From contig CM119266.1 in NCBI GenBank assembly GCA_051294375.1, forward strand, positions 176,636 through 240,635: a stretch of DNA of 64,000 bases. Reading direction: 5' to 3'. Origin of the DNA: Paraspadella gotoi (Eukaryota > Chaetognatha). Positions within the stretch are counted from its first letter, which is position 1. Each line of letters opens with the position of its first letter. Positions 50,876 through 61,429 of the stretch are shown here, one piece after another. A model generated the notes under the pieces. That model was not told the origin of the DNA and searched no databases. It saw nothing but the letters and a program-made list of their open reading frames with translations. Made by a program: the position numbers and the translations under genes.

Positions 50876-51800
50876 TGATTGATTGATTTATTTATCTATT
50901 TATCTATTTAAGACCTCTTTCCAAATTTCTTCTTCATCTCTCCCTGCGTGAAAAGATCGTGATCGAGCGGCGGAGGCAGATCTTCTCCTCTCAACTTGCG
51001 ATCAGGAATTTCGTAGTTGTCTTGGACTTGGTATTCCTGATTGATTGATTGATTGATTGATTGACTTGAATTTATTTATTTATTGATTTATTATTTATTA
51101 TTTATTATTTATTATTTATTTATTTATTATTTATTTATTTATTTATTATTTATTATTATTTTTATTATTTAATTTATTTATTTTTATTATTATTTATTTA
51201 TTTATTTATTTATTTATATTATTTATTTATTATATTATTAATTTGATTATGTGATTATTGATTTATTGATTTATTGATTGATTTGTTTATTTGTTTGTTT
51301 GTTTGTTTATTTGTTTATTCATTGGTTCCTTTATTCATTCATTCAATTCGCCGACCTTCATCTTATCGGCGAGATTGTTGATCGAGTATCTGAATCCCCC
51401 CGGCGTCTTCAACTCCCCCATGTAGTTGTTGAAGTTGATGTTATAATTGATGTTGTTGGAGAGTTTGATGAAGTCGAGGAGGCTGAACTTCTCCACCGCG
51501 GATCCGAGGCTGGTTCCCACGGTCGACTCGTCTTCGGATTCCGTCGTCGACGGCGACGACAACGACGACGTCTCGGACGACGACGACGAAGACGACGATC
51601 CGGCTCTCTTCTTACGTCCGCTCCTGCTGCGGCGTCCGCTCCTGCTACGGCGTCCGCTCCTGCTACGGCGTCCGCTCCTGCTTCTGTTCCTCAACTTTTC
51701 TTTCTTTTTCTTTCCTTTTTTCTTTTCTTTCTTCGCTCGCTCGCCTCCCTTCTCTTCCTTTTTCAATTTCCATAGAATCCTCCGGAGGTATTCATGGTTT

Positions 51801-51831
<31 letters not shown>

Positions 51832-52063
51832 CGTAGTTGCTGTTGTTGTTATTATCGTTGATTCTGTTTTTATCGTCGTCGGTGTTGTCATTGTTGTTGT
51901 TCTTGGACTTGTTTCTTCGTTTGTTTCTTGACGCGTTTCTTTTCCTCGGTTTTGTTTTCCCTTTTCGACCTTGGCCGATATTTCTGTTTATATTTTTGAC
52001 GTGTCTCGAGGAGACGGAGGTCTGAAAGAAACAAAATGTTGAGAGAGAGAGAGAGAGAAGAGG

Positions 52064-52151
<88 letters not shown>

Positions 52152-52156
52152 AGGAG

Positions 52157-52201
<45 letters not shown>

Positions 52202-52205
52202 ATGG

Positions 52206-52244
<39 letters not shown>

Positions 52245-55021
52245 TAGGCGAACAACCAGACAGAATGACCAAAGGAACGACAGAAAAAACGACAGTCCGA
52301 TAAACGGACAGATGAACATAACCAAACTGACATCGGGACAGACAGACAGACAGAGAAACAGATAAGCAGACAATTAAAGATGGCACCCAGTCTCCGTCGC
52401 TCCGACGCTTCTCGTCATCGTTGTCTTCCTCAACATCTTCGCCAGCCTCAGCGGCGCTTTGTTCGGCGGCGCCGGGTTTGGCGGCGGCGCTTTGTTCGGC
52501 GGCGGCTTTGGCAGCGGCTTTGGCGGCGGCCTTTTCCTTCACGGCGGCCTCCTTGGCGTAGGCGGCGACGGCGGCGGCGGCCCGCTTCTCTACTTCCTTC
52601 GGGTCCGAAGTGAAGGTAGACTTTTTGGATTCAAACTCATCGCCGATGTATTTATCGAAGGCCGCTTTGGCGCCCTTGGAGCGTGGAGGGAGATGGAGAA
52701 AAATGGGTGGGTATATAGTGGCTGTATTTTTATATTTTATATACTTAGTTGGTTATATTTTATTAAGTTTAACTAAGTATGATATATTGGTTGTACCAAT
52801 TTCATAACCTGGTTGTTTTCTCTCTCTTTTTAACTATAAATTTATGAGCGACGATTCGTGGATTTTTTTCTCAGCTCAAACATTTCCACCTTGAGGCCAC
52901 CACCCCTGATTTACCCACCACATCCAACCACTCCTCACCGTAACTTCCCCCCAATCGCCCAACCCCTTCTCGATCTTGTCACACCCTCCAACAAAACCTC
53001 GCCATGCCCGACACTCCCGAGCACACCATTCTCACCACGATCTCCAAAGTCCTCACTCCCTCCACCCCCCACCTCCTTCTCCGCGTGTTTTCGACGACCT
53101 CGATTCAAGTTGTGTCCGCTCATTTGGCTCAATTCGTCCTGGAGGCGAAAGCGTTGACGCTCGTCTTCCATTATGCGAATGTCGTGCTGAGACTGGAGCC
53201 TTTTGGATTGGGCGAGTGATTGATTGTATGACTTACTCAATGACTGATTGATTGGCAGGTTTATTTATTTACCGATCTCCACTATAGATTTATTTAATCC
53301 TTGCTTTATTACTGACGAATTTATTACGCATTTGATACTCGATTTTGGGCGAGACAACTAAACGACCGGTTTGAGTGATTTTTGAAGTACCGATTGATTT
53401 GATGACCGATTGATTTGATGACCGATTGATTTGATGACCGATTGATTTGATGACCGATTGATTTGATGACCGATTGATTTGATGACCGATTGATTTGATG
53501 ACCGATTGATTTGATGACCGATTGATTTGATGACCGATTGATTTGATGACCGATTGATTTGATGACCGATTGATTTGATGACCGATTGATTAATTTTTCT
53601 TTTCAGATTACTTTACTTAATAGTTGATCGTTTGATTAATTTATTAATCGATCGATTCCGATCTCCTACTTTTTCAACAATTCCAGCTTCGCCAACTTCT
53701 CCCGCCGAAAATTCTCGTTGGCGTGAAGATTTCCGGCGATTTGCTCGAAGTTGACGTTTCCTCCCGCCTCGACCTCTTCACCCTCCTCGTCCTCTTCCTC
53801 CCCTTCCTCCTTCGGCGGGTTGGGGTGCCAGGGTCGTTCGAATCTGCGGAGAATCTTGAGAGGCGGGGGGGGGGAGTGGGACAATGGAAGGGAGGAGGAG
53901 ATGGAGGAGATGGAGGAGATGGAGGAGATGGAGGAGATGGAGGAGGTGCCCTAAGTCTAAAACGAACCTTTATTAGACCATGGAGATAATTCAAAAAGAC
54001 ATCATATCGTAATACTTTCATTTTCCTTTCAATTCATTTTGATTCATTTATTTTTATTAATTTTTTGGTCTGAGGTGTTAAAATCATGGGAAAAAAAGCG
54101 ATTTTAAATCTTCGGAAAAAATTATTTTCGATTTGACTATTTTTAAATAGTAGGGAAAAGAACTAAAGAATTAAAAGAAGGGAGCAATGACACGAGGGAA
54201 ACTTAGCCATTGTACTTACCTTCTCAACGTCAGCGTGAGATGGAATCAATCCGCACATCTGCATCCAGGGTAAGATGTCTCTCTCTCCAATGATCCCGGC
54301 GTTAAACTTGTCCAAACCCTAAGTAATTCCAAGGTGGAGAGTGGCCAGTGGGCAGGGATCGCTTTGCTCACCTAATCTAAGGCGGATGAGGCCCGATCTC
54401 TCGACTCACCTTGAAGTATCCCGTAAACTCCTTGACCATGAGTCCCGAGATCGGTCCGATGGGATCGGGCACTAGATCTTTCGCCTTTACTTTCGGCTTC
54501 TTTTCCTTTTTTCCTTTTTTTCCTTTTTTTCCCTTTTTTCCTTTTCCGTCGTCGGCGTCAAGATCGACGGCGCCGAGGTCCCCGATGTCGTCCTCGGCCG
54601 CCGGTGCAGCTGCCGGCGCAGCTTCCTCTGCCGGTTTCGCCTCCTGTTTCGCGCCTTTGTCCTTTTTCCCGCCTTTGCCTCCTCCCTTACCGCCCTTGCC
54701 GCCTTTGGCGGGCGGTTCAGGCGGTGGCGGTGGCGGCGGTGGCGCCTCTTCGGTGGTGTCGCCCTCGGCGGGTGGCGGCGGTGGCGCTTCTCCATCGCCC
54801 TCGGTTGGGGGGGCGCCTTCTGCCGGTGCCTCGCCCTCTGGCGGCGGTTCGCCTTCGGAAGGCGGCGCGCCTTCTTCGCCGGCGCCCCCTTCCGCCGGTG
54901 GAGCGGCACCGTCGGCCGGTGCGCCGTCCTCGTCTGTCGGCCCCGGCTCTGACGCCGCTTCCGACGCGGCTTCATCCGGCGGCGCGGATTCCGGAACTTC
55001 TTCCGGATTTTCGTCGGCCAT
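50149..55021 (-). CDS. EF-hand protein with Pro/Glu-, Lys- and Arg-Ser-rich regions (unrecognised family)
   Basis: Exons: 55021-54410, 54318-54220, ~54009-53963, 53854-53670, 53199-53073, 52674-52387, 52021-51356, 51036-50915, 50751-50662, 50516-50474 and 50322-50149; about 817 residues. The N-terminal 150 residues are Pro/Glu/Ala-rich, followed by KKGKKGKKGKKEKK. Next come GLMVKEFTGYFK, LDKFNAGIIGERDILPWMQM and YYDMMSF/LNYLHGLIK, which look like a diverged EF-hand pair. A coiled-coil-prone stretch (RIMEDERQRFRLQDEL), an Ala/Lys-rich helix, Asn- and Asp-rich runs and four SRSGRR repeats follow. A C-terminal EF-hand pair ends the protein: KLTEAYKAFDSDQAGYLTYNQ and FEEMFNIGDMEKSGQFYYED. Exon 3 reads in frame only if one T is added in TCTTTTTG; otherwise it stops. 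A Ca2+-binding scaffold is inferred; function unknown. Confidence 0.78.
50547..50646. repeat. (TTA)n microsatellite
   Basis: About 100 bp of ATT in the intron between two EF-hand gene exons. Confidence 0.95.
50798..51330. repeat. (ATTG)n and (TTTA)n low complexity
   Basis: Tetranucleotide runs (GATT at 50800-50890 and 51040-51065, then TTTA, TTAT and TTTG variants to 51330), all intronic in the EF-hand gene. Confidence 0.9.
52038..52240. repeat. Interrupted (GA)n array
   Basis: About 200 bp of GA with GGA interruptions, in the EF-hand gene intron; CT-rich on the sense strand just upstream of the 52021 acceptor. Confidence 0.95.
53396..53592 (+). repeat. 16-bp minisatellite, about 12 units
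   Basis: Essentially identical copies of GATTTGATGACCGATT in the EF-hand gene intron. Confidence 0.97.
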
Positions 55022-55275
55022 TTTGTCGTTTAAAATTAAGCTTCAATTATTGTTTATTTTATATTGATTTTAGTACGAATTTTATTAATTATAAAACGTA
55101 CGAAGAAGACTTAAATCGCAATTGTAAGAAAGGTTATCGAAAGAAATGAGAAGTTAATATCATGCACATTAATTGAGAAAGATATATAAACATTAGTAGG
55201 GAACAAAAAAAAACAAAAGACAATAAGTATTGTATTTTCAATAGGGAGATACAGTGCAAGTACAAAAACGATATT

Positions 55276-55324
55276 TTTTGCCAGATATTTCGACTTATTT
55301 TTTAAGTCATCATCAGTGGTAAAA
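55276..55324 (-). ncRNA. Hammerhead ribozyme (near-complete core)
   Basis: Minus strand: stem I strand TTTTACCA, core CTGATGA, stem II GACTT/AAGTC closing AAAAAAT, core GAAA, cleavage triplet ATC within TATC, then stem I return TGGCAAAA (seven of eight pairs). This is the full type I arrangement with a minimal stem III, as in Penelope-like elements. Confidence 0.7.
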
Positions 55325-55570
55325 GATATGAAACAGGAATAAAAATGTTTTCTGGACCGGGAGAAGGCTTAAATGAAGAAGACTGGGGGCGGGGGGCCTA
55401 TGTCAGGACAGATGCCTGGAACCCTGTTTTTCATGAACTGGGAAAATGAAAAATTAAAGAGGGGGGCAACCAAATTTTGGGTCTTTTAGTCATATAGTCT
55501 CTCTCTCTCTCTTAGTCTCTCTCTATATTTCTTATTTGTTTCCAGAAAAAACTTTTATTCCTCTTATATC

Positions 55571-55618
55571 TTTTACCACTTATGATGACTTTAAAAATAA
55601 ATCGAAATATTTGGCAAA
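55571..55618 (+). ncRNA. Degenerate hammerhead (inverted partner)
   Basis: TTTTACCA, CTTATGA (one core base changed), GACTT...AAATC (one mismatch), GAAA, TATT, TGGC. The same design as 55276-55324 but on + and eroded. Confidence 0.6.
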
Positions 55619-55729
55619 AAAAAAATTCTTTTCTGTGATTTGTTCCATCCTGTTCGTGTTTTTTGTTCGATTCTGTTCATAAATATGCAGTTTGGTTTGA
55701 TATGTTTCTGAGTTTTGTTACTATGAAAT

Positions 55730-55963
55730 TGGTACAACCAATATAAAAATTATCCATTCATTTAATAAATAAGCTATCTTGCCCCTGACTTTGGACAGGC
55801 TTTGGTGGTTTAAGGCCTCCATCACTCTTACAAGATAATGACATAGCAGGTCCCTGCAAGCTTTCAATCAAGACTCTCTCACAGTCTCGTTTATTCACTC
55901 CCAGAGTACCTGGCTTCCCTATCAATGAAGTGGAAAATATTTCAAAGAATGTTTCAATTGTAT
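55730..55963. repeat. Dispersed repeat family R2, copy 2
   Basis: Direct copy of 21505-21692 with an extra ~45 bp segment (AGGCTTTGGTGGTTTAAGGC...). Confidence 0.85.
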
Positions 55964-55982
55964 ATTATGTACATTTTTCCAT

Positions 55983-58900
55983 TCAATTAAAATTTTCCTT
56001 GGCTTTCGTTTTCCGTTTTTCAATCGAGTTCATCGCCAACTCCAGCAAATCGACGATCGTGAGAAAGGAGAACCCCAGCAACAACCCCAGAAGCCCGCCG
56101 AGGTCGCTGAAGAAGGTCGTCAACGTGAGGGCGGGAGAGGATTCGCGCAACTCGATCGTCGTAGATTGGAAGTAGATGTAGAGCTGAGAAAAATATACCC
56201 AATTTAATGTCATTGTAGGAAAAGAAAGATTTGATTTAAAATTTCCTTTTGTATTTTTCAAATAAACAGAAATGAATACTTGAATAGTTGAAACAGTTAA
56301 ATAATCGAATACTATTTTACAAAACAATTATCATATTATTATAAAATCCAGGTCTGGAATTACCTTCAACAAATTTTGTGAAATTCTTCGTCGTAATTTT
56401 TTACAATTATTTGGATACGAATCTTCTTCGCTCTGAAAAAAAGTATTTTTACATTACACTAATAATAATGTAATTTACAGCAATTATAAAGTACTTCAGT
56501 CAGCACAAGATGTTACCAAATCATCCCGCTTTTAATAAAAATAGGTTTAAAAGTGTATTTTTATTGCAAAACGTCAAAAGTATGGTGGACTAAAATCCAC
56601 CAACCATTCATCAGCGGCCATTGGTGCCGGAGGCAAGTCATTCGCCTTCTAACCCAAAGGTCCGGGGTTCTAGCCCGGTGGTCGCCAAGCAGTTGAGAGG
56701 GACGGGGCGCTTAACCCGCCTGTAACACGGTGTTACAGCCTGAACCGAAGCTCAGGGACTGCTTATATTGAATGGTTCTGTCACTAACACATAACAATAA
56801 TTACTGTCTCTTCAAAAGTTTATAAATATCTCTCTCACTCCCCAAGCTTATAATTCCATACCTCGCTCTTGTTTCTGCCGTATCCGTCGGGAACTACAAA
56901 TTCCCTTTCATCCAACTCCTCGAAAGTTAGGTCCCCCGGCCAATCCAGCGGCCACATTGACATGGAGGGTGTTGCCTTGAAAGTGGTTTCGAAGCAAGGG
57001 ACGAAGCAGCCGCTGTTGAGTTCGAAATCTGCGAAATTCTCGATGTATCTTCGGCTCTGATTCTTGTCGCAATCGACCTGACAGAAATTTCCAAATTCAT
57101 ACACGAGTACCATGTTCAAAAAATTACGCCGCGTTTGGAAATTAAGTTGAAATGAAATATATTTTTCGGTCTTTTACAACTTACACATATACATATACAC
57201 ATACTTATACATATTGTCACACAATTGTATACAAGCTCTCACAACCTCTTTTGGTGAGGGGTTAGGGTTCGCTAGGGTCAGAGCTTAACAAAACCTAATC
57301 ACGATCAGATCCCTATTTTCGGACTTAGCTTCTTGACGAACCGTAAAAATTTTCCTACGTATCAGACTCTCTTATCACTGATTCAGCTACTGACTGCAAA
57401 CGAATGATCGTAAATCTTAGCGGAAATGAGAACAAAATTTCAAAAACTAACTTGATCCGTCGTCGAGCAAAGGTGATTACTGCTAACATCCTCACTCGGG
57501 ATCGCAAACCATGTCGGCCAACAATCGCATTGATCCAATGTTTCGTTGAGTAGTCGAGAGTAGAGACAGTATTTTCGGGTGTAGCTGACGGAACGAGCCA
57601 CGCCTCCCAGAAGAGCTGAATAGTCGCGCGGTTCCGCCCATTTCTCCACGCATTCCTTACCAGGGAGGTTGACTCTTGACACTCGCTGCTCGCCTAAGCC
57701 CAAATGCACGGCCGAGCCGGGTTTCACGTATATTCCTAGTGTCGGGTTATGATCGTACACAGCATTGCTAAATATAATTCGATTTTCAATGTATTTTAAA
57801 ACATAATTGTTGATTCTGATCTGGTCACCCTGTGAGTCTATATCCGGAAGTGAGGATCGGTTGTGAACGACGATTTTAAATCCTGCTTCCGTCATGATTT
57901 CGTTGTAAAAATCGTACATGGTGTCAAGGATAAGAATAAGTCCGTCGTTAGGCCCGGAAAAACTAGAACGTTCTGTATTGCAAAGTTAAAAAAATCATAA
58001 AAGAATAGTATCGAGGGTGAAGTGAAAGTTTGGAATCAAAATTTAGCAGTTATATCTTGAAAACTATCATAATAGTGAATACTAATCTAAAGTTATTTTT
58101 TTGTTTTACAAATATAGTAGCCAAGTTAGCTTATTCTGTATATAATATATATATAATTTTGAGAACTGATCCAGATTCCTCGTTAAAAGTTGATATAAGA
58201 AAATATAAATCTTTTTCAAAAATTATGTCATTAAATAGGTTAAAATTTTAAAAAATTATATTTTTAAGCTGGAAATTAAAAATCGGTATCTTAAATACAA
58301 TTTTTTATATTTTTGACCAACTTAATAAAATAATTTTCAAAAAAGAATTATACTTTCTTCTATCAACTTTTTGCAAGGAATTCAAATCCGATCTTGAAAT
58401 TTAAAAATTTTCATTTTGAAATTTTAGCTTATAATATACTTATTACTATATATAAATATAGCTCACTGGTGGCCACTATTGTATAAAATTAAAAAATAAA
58501 TTTACCACGACGACGACACTGACGACGTCACAAAGAAGCTGACCTGAATCAATATCGATTCTGAACCGGCTTCGCCGGTAGGCTCGATAAAAACAACTTT
58601 TGAACAATCAATGTTAAAGGCGTAACTTCCAAAACGTTCGAAGCTGGTCTTTCCCTCTCTCCCTTCCTCTCTTTCACTCGCCCATTCTCTCTCTCTGTTG
58701 ATCTTAGTCAGTAGCTTTTCTGTCTCACTACATGTCTGTGAATCCGCGATTAGAAATGGTTTGTCAAACTCACCATCGGATTCCACCTCGAACGTGAAAC
58801 AGTTTCCGTAGATGGAGTGATAAAATATCTTGAAGTCTTTTTCGATGACGCAGTCTTTCCGGTTGAACGTGCACTTGACGACCTGCTGGGGAATCGTTTC

Positions 58901-59844
58901 GTTGGTCGCTTTCTGTTGATCGAGGGATTTGTAGAATTGGAATCGTTTGTCCGTTGTTTCGGCGCTGAACGAGATCGGCCAGAGTTGTTGCGGGAGTTTG
59001 ACCTCTTCTGGGATTTCGAGACTCCCCCCTTGGTCATTTTGCTTAAGGCATTCTTTAGGGGAGAAGATAAAATGGAAATATCATGGCAAAGGAGGAACAT
59101 GTGTGGTGCCCGGGGTGTGAGGCATCTCCCGACAAGTCAATGGGACGATCTGAGTTTCACCAAGCTATATGGGTGGCAAATTTAGGAATCGCCACACTAT
59201 TGTCAATATCGCGATGTCAATTTAAATTTTTTTCTTAGATAAGAAAAAAATTGACCAGTCGTTCTCCAATTCAAGATTTTTACAATTTAATGAAATTCAC
59301 TAAATAATTCAGCTTATTACTTTTAGAAGCTAAGTCTAAGACTAAGAGGCCGGTCGTGTCATTTTAGCCAGTTGTATGTTTGTACGATCAAACAGAAACC
59401 AACATATTCAAGGTGTTTCTCCGCAGTGACTTTCTTTAATCACGTGAGCACACAGTACTCAAGTATGAAACATGTGCACCAAGCATCTTCCTGTTCATCA
59501 CTTATTTGTAAGCATCTTCCTGTTCATCACTTATTTGTAAATAAAAAATCTCTACTATGTAAATACAGACAAATAAAATATTCACTCATACCTTACCAGT
59601 CTGTCAAATATTAACCAAAATTATAAATTATGCCGATTTTCCAATTACCCTTCAGCGTTTCCTTAAATTTCGGATTGAGGTTGCACAGAGTGACCGCAGG
59701 AAAGGATCGTCCGCCGCCGTCGACCTCTCGATATTCGTCGAAGACAGGATACGTTAGGAAGTACAGAATGAGTTTTCCCAACAAGAAGAGAAAGACCAGC
59801 GCCAAAACCAAAATCAATAACCAACGCAGATGTTTCACATTCAT
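55983..59844 (-). CDS. DEG/ENaC family sodium channel subunit
   Basis: Exons: 59844-59649, 59052-58774, 57962-57452, 57077-56862, 56432-56364 and 56183-55983; about 490 residues, normal for the family. M1 (WLLILVLALVFLFLLGKLILY fragment) is followed by YPVFDEYREV and the post-M1 signature FPAVTLCNLNP. Next come FKIFYHSIYGNCFTF, GPNDGLILILD, GIYVKPGSAVHLGL, the cysteine-rich YCLYSRLLNETLDQCDCWPTWF-type region and FELNSGCFVPCFETTF. M2 has GLLGLLLGFSFLTIVDLLEL with the Gly-x-Ser filter region. These form trimeric amiloride-type, proton- or peptide-gated channels in the plasma membrane. The exon beginning 57962 stays in frame only with one extra T in its initial T5 run. The cytoplasmic N terminus is very short and no His-Gly motif is seen, so an upstream exon is likely (the frame is open to an AG at 59854). 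Confidence 0.92.
56581..56813 (-). repeat. tRNA-like SINE, copy C (DEG/ENaC intron)
   Basis: Reverse-oriented relative to copies A and B. It reads on + as GGTCCGGGGTTCTAGCCCGG, then CTGTAACACGGTGTTACAGC, and ends AATTACTGTCTCTTC. Confidence 0.85.
58500..58590. repeat. Fragment of the 25660/36176 composite repeat
   Basis: ACGACGTCACAAAGAAGCT, AATCAATATC and CCGGCTTCGCCGG match the outer end segments at 28800-28870 and 36440-36480. Intronic in DEG/ENaC. Confidence 0.7.
59155..59205. repeat. Repeat shared with the right edge of the 168-N gap
   Basis: CCAAGCTATATGGGTGGCAA and following bases match 24817-24860. Confidence 0.7.
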
Positions 59845-61429
59845 TTTACTTGGCTGTTTTTTTCATAGGTACAACATAATTTGTTGGAAGTAAATATATG
59901 AAAAGCGTCTCACTCAATGGAAATTAAAGGATTATTTTGCATGTACATTGTACAGCGTAATTTTTTTTTTCAAATTTAAACAACTGGGCTCAGTTTCTCT
60001 TTTTATTTTGTGGCTCATAACGTCCGTGTTTGCCCGAAGTAAATAATAGTAGTCTTTCAAGCATTTCTTTATTTTTCTCTTTTTGCGATCTAAAGTTTTT
60101 CCGAGCGTTCGATTAAAAAAACTATTTGTGAGCGTTTGTGCACTTTAAAAATTAATACTTTCTAGACAAAGTTTTAGCTTTTTATCGATCGTAAAATGTT
60201 TTATTTTTTTTTGGGTTAAAGTTGTTAAAGTTTATTAACGGCGCAAGACAAAAAAACTTTTAATTTGATATAAAGAAAAAAAACTCATATTTATAACACT
60301 TTGATCTAATCCTCATACAACATAGTACATTCACCAATATATAATATGACAATGCCTGAATAATAAAAACTGCAAAAACTCCAAAAAAGCCGTTTCGCTC
60401 GTTTCCTCGATAAGTCAACAATTTCCAAAAAAGCAAATATGTTTAAACAAGGCGAAATAAAATCAGGTTTTCTAGGCGAGAAACGAAGTAGGAATCGATA
60501 TTCGGGAGCGACTGGGGCGAGAGCTTTGCCGACACTCGACTCGGATTGTGATGGACAAAATGTAAACAAATGTCTTTCCTCAATTGTCCCAACCTTTAAT
60601 GTATTCGTTGCAATTTGTTTATTTATTACGATTCTGTTCTCTCTAGTTCCGATTCGCTAGGATCGGAACACAAAACTGCTTCATCAATAAAAACGCACTA
60701 GAAGAAAATCTAATTATTAACGCCAATTGAAAAGAAAGATTACCAAATAAACCACTCAACTCAGTCAACAGACTTTTAACGATTACACTTGCACACTAGA
60801 GTGGAGCACTCAAAAACAAAAAAATTATTTGAATGATCGAACAAGGATATTTAGATGTGAGATAGTATGATTAACTAGTACCAAAAATTTTTTTTCATAT
60901 TGTTTCGAGAACAGAATAGTAAAATATAATATATTTTTAGTAATATTTTTATAACATAGTAAATTTAATTTTTTTTTTAAACTTTTAATATAGATTCAGA
61001 TTCTTCATAAAAAGTTGAATCAAAAATATAAAACATGTTATCAAAAATTCTGTCATCTTCAGCGTTTAAAACAAAAAAAAGTAAAAATTCATGACTTTTT
61101 TATTCTCTGTAGTAGAAACTTATATATGTTAAAACGTTTTCATCATTTTTATGATCCAAACATTAAAATATCATATAACATATTTTATAAAAGTTTCTTA
61201 GGTTTTTTCTGTGAATCCAAATCTGTTCTTAAAAATAAAAAAAAATATTTTAAAATTAATGATTTTATAAGGATATTAGTACATAAATAATTGAATTTAC
61301 TTTACTGTTATGCTAAAAAAAATTTTAAAAGGATTTAAAATTCATTAATTACATGTCCATAGGCAGCAAAAAAATAATGTTCAATCACTCAATCTTTTCA
61401 TCACTCCACCCAATTGCACACTTTTCAGG
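59845..61429. other. Spacer upstream of DEG/ENaC
   Basis: AT-rich, with R3 copy 2 at 60795-61045. A minus-strand ORF at 60306-60569 has no firm family match. Probably contains the DEG/ENaC promoter and first exon. Confidence 0.5.
60795..61045. repeat. Dispersed repeat R3, copy 2 (no SINE)
   Basis: Inverted relative to 45925-46330; it lacks the SINE and so represents the unoccupied form of the repeat. Confidence 0.8.

Larger units (their letters stand above)
55255..55625. mobile_element. Inverted repeat pair bearing hammerhead ribozymes (Penelope-like relic)
   Basis: Arms at about 55255-55360 and 55543-55625 are imperfect inverted repeats (TTTTTGCCAGATATTTCGAC versus AATCGAAATATTTGGCAAAA), separated by about 180 bp of unrelated sequence with a (CT)n run. 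No reverse transcriptase ORF. Confidence 0.7.
55022..55982. other. Spacer with hammerhead repeat and R2 copy
   Basis: Upstream of the EF-hand gene and downstream of the DEG/ENaC gene. It holds the inverted hammerhead-bearing repeat (55255-55625) and repeat R2 copy 2 (55730-55963); the latter ends 20 bp before the DEG/ENaC stop codon, so it likely forms its 3' UTR. Confidence 0.6.

Noticed and set aside
53396-53592. Regular 16-bp repeats as a CRISPR array
   Set aside because: Head-to-tail units with no unique spacers in an intron of an animal gene; a minisatellite.
54411-55149. Plus-strand ORFs of 181-218 codons opposite EF-hand gene exon 1
   Set aside because: Ser/Gly/Pro-rich shadows of the Pro/Glu/Lys-rich exon, which has a start, a donor and downstream exons in phase.
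56640-56700. Possible tRNA gene (B-box-like GGGGTTCTAGCCC)
   Set aside because: No cloverleaf can be completed and the same sequence recurs inside a 240-bp repeat at two other loci; called a SINE instead.
60306-60569. Minus-strand ORF containing SRKRAKRLFWSF, considered as the DEG/ENaC N-terminal exon
   Set aside because: RLFW is suggestive of the pre-M1 region, but no His-Gly motif, no clear donor in phase, and no family match in the rest of the ORF.
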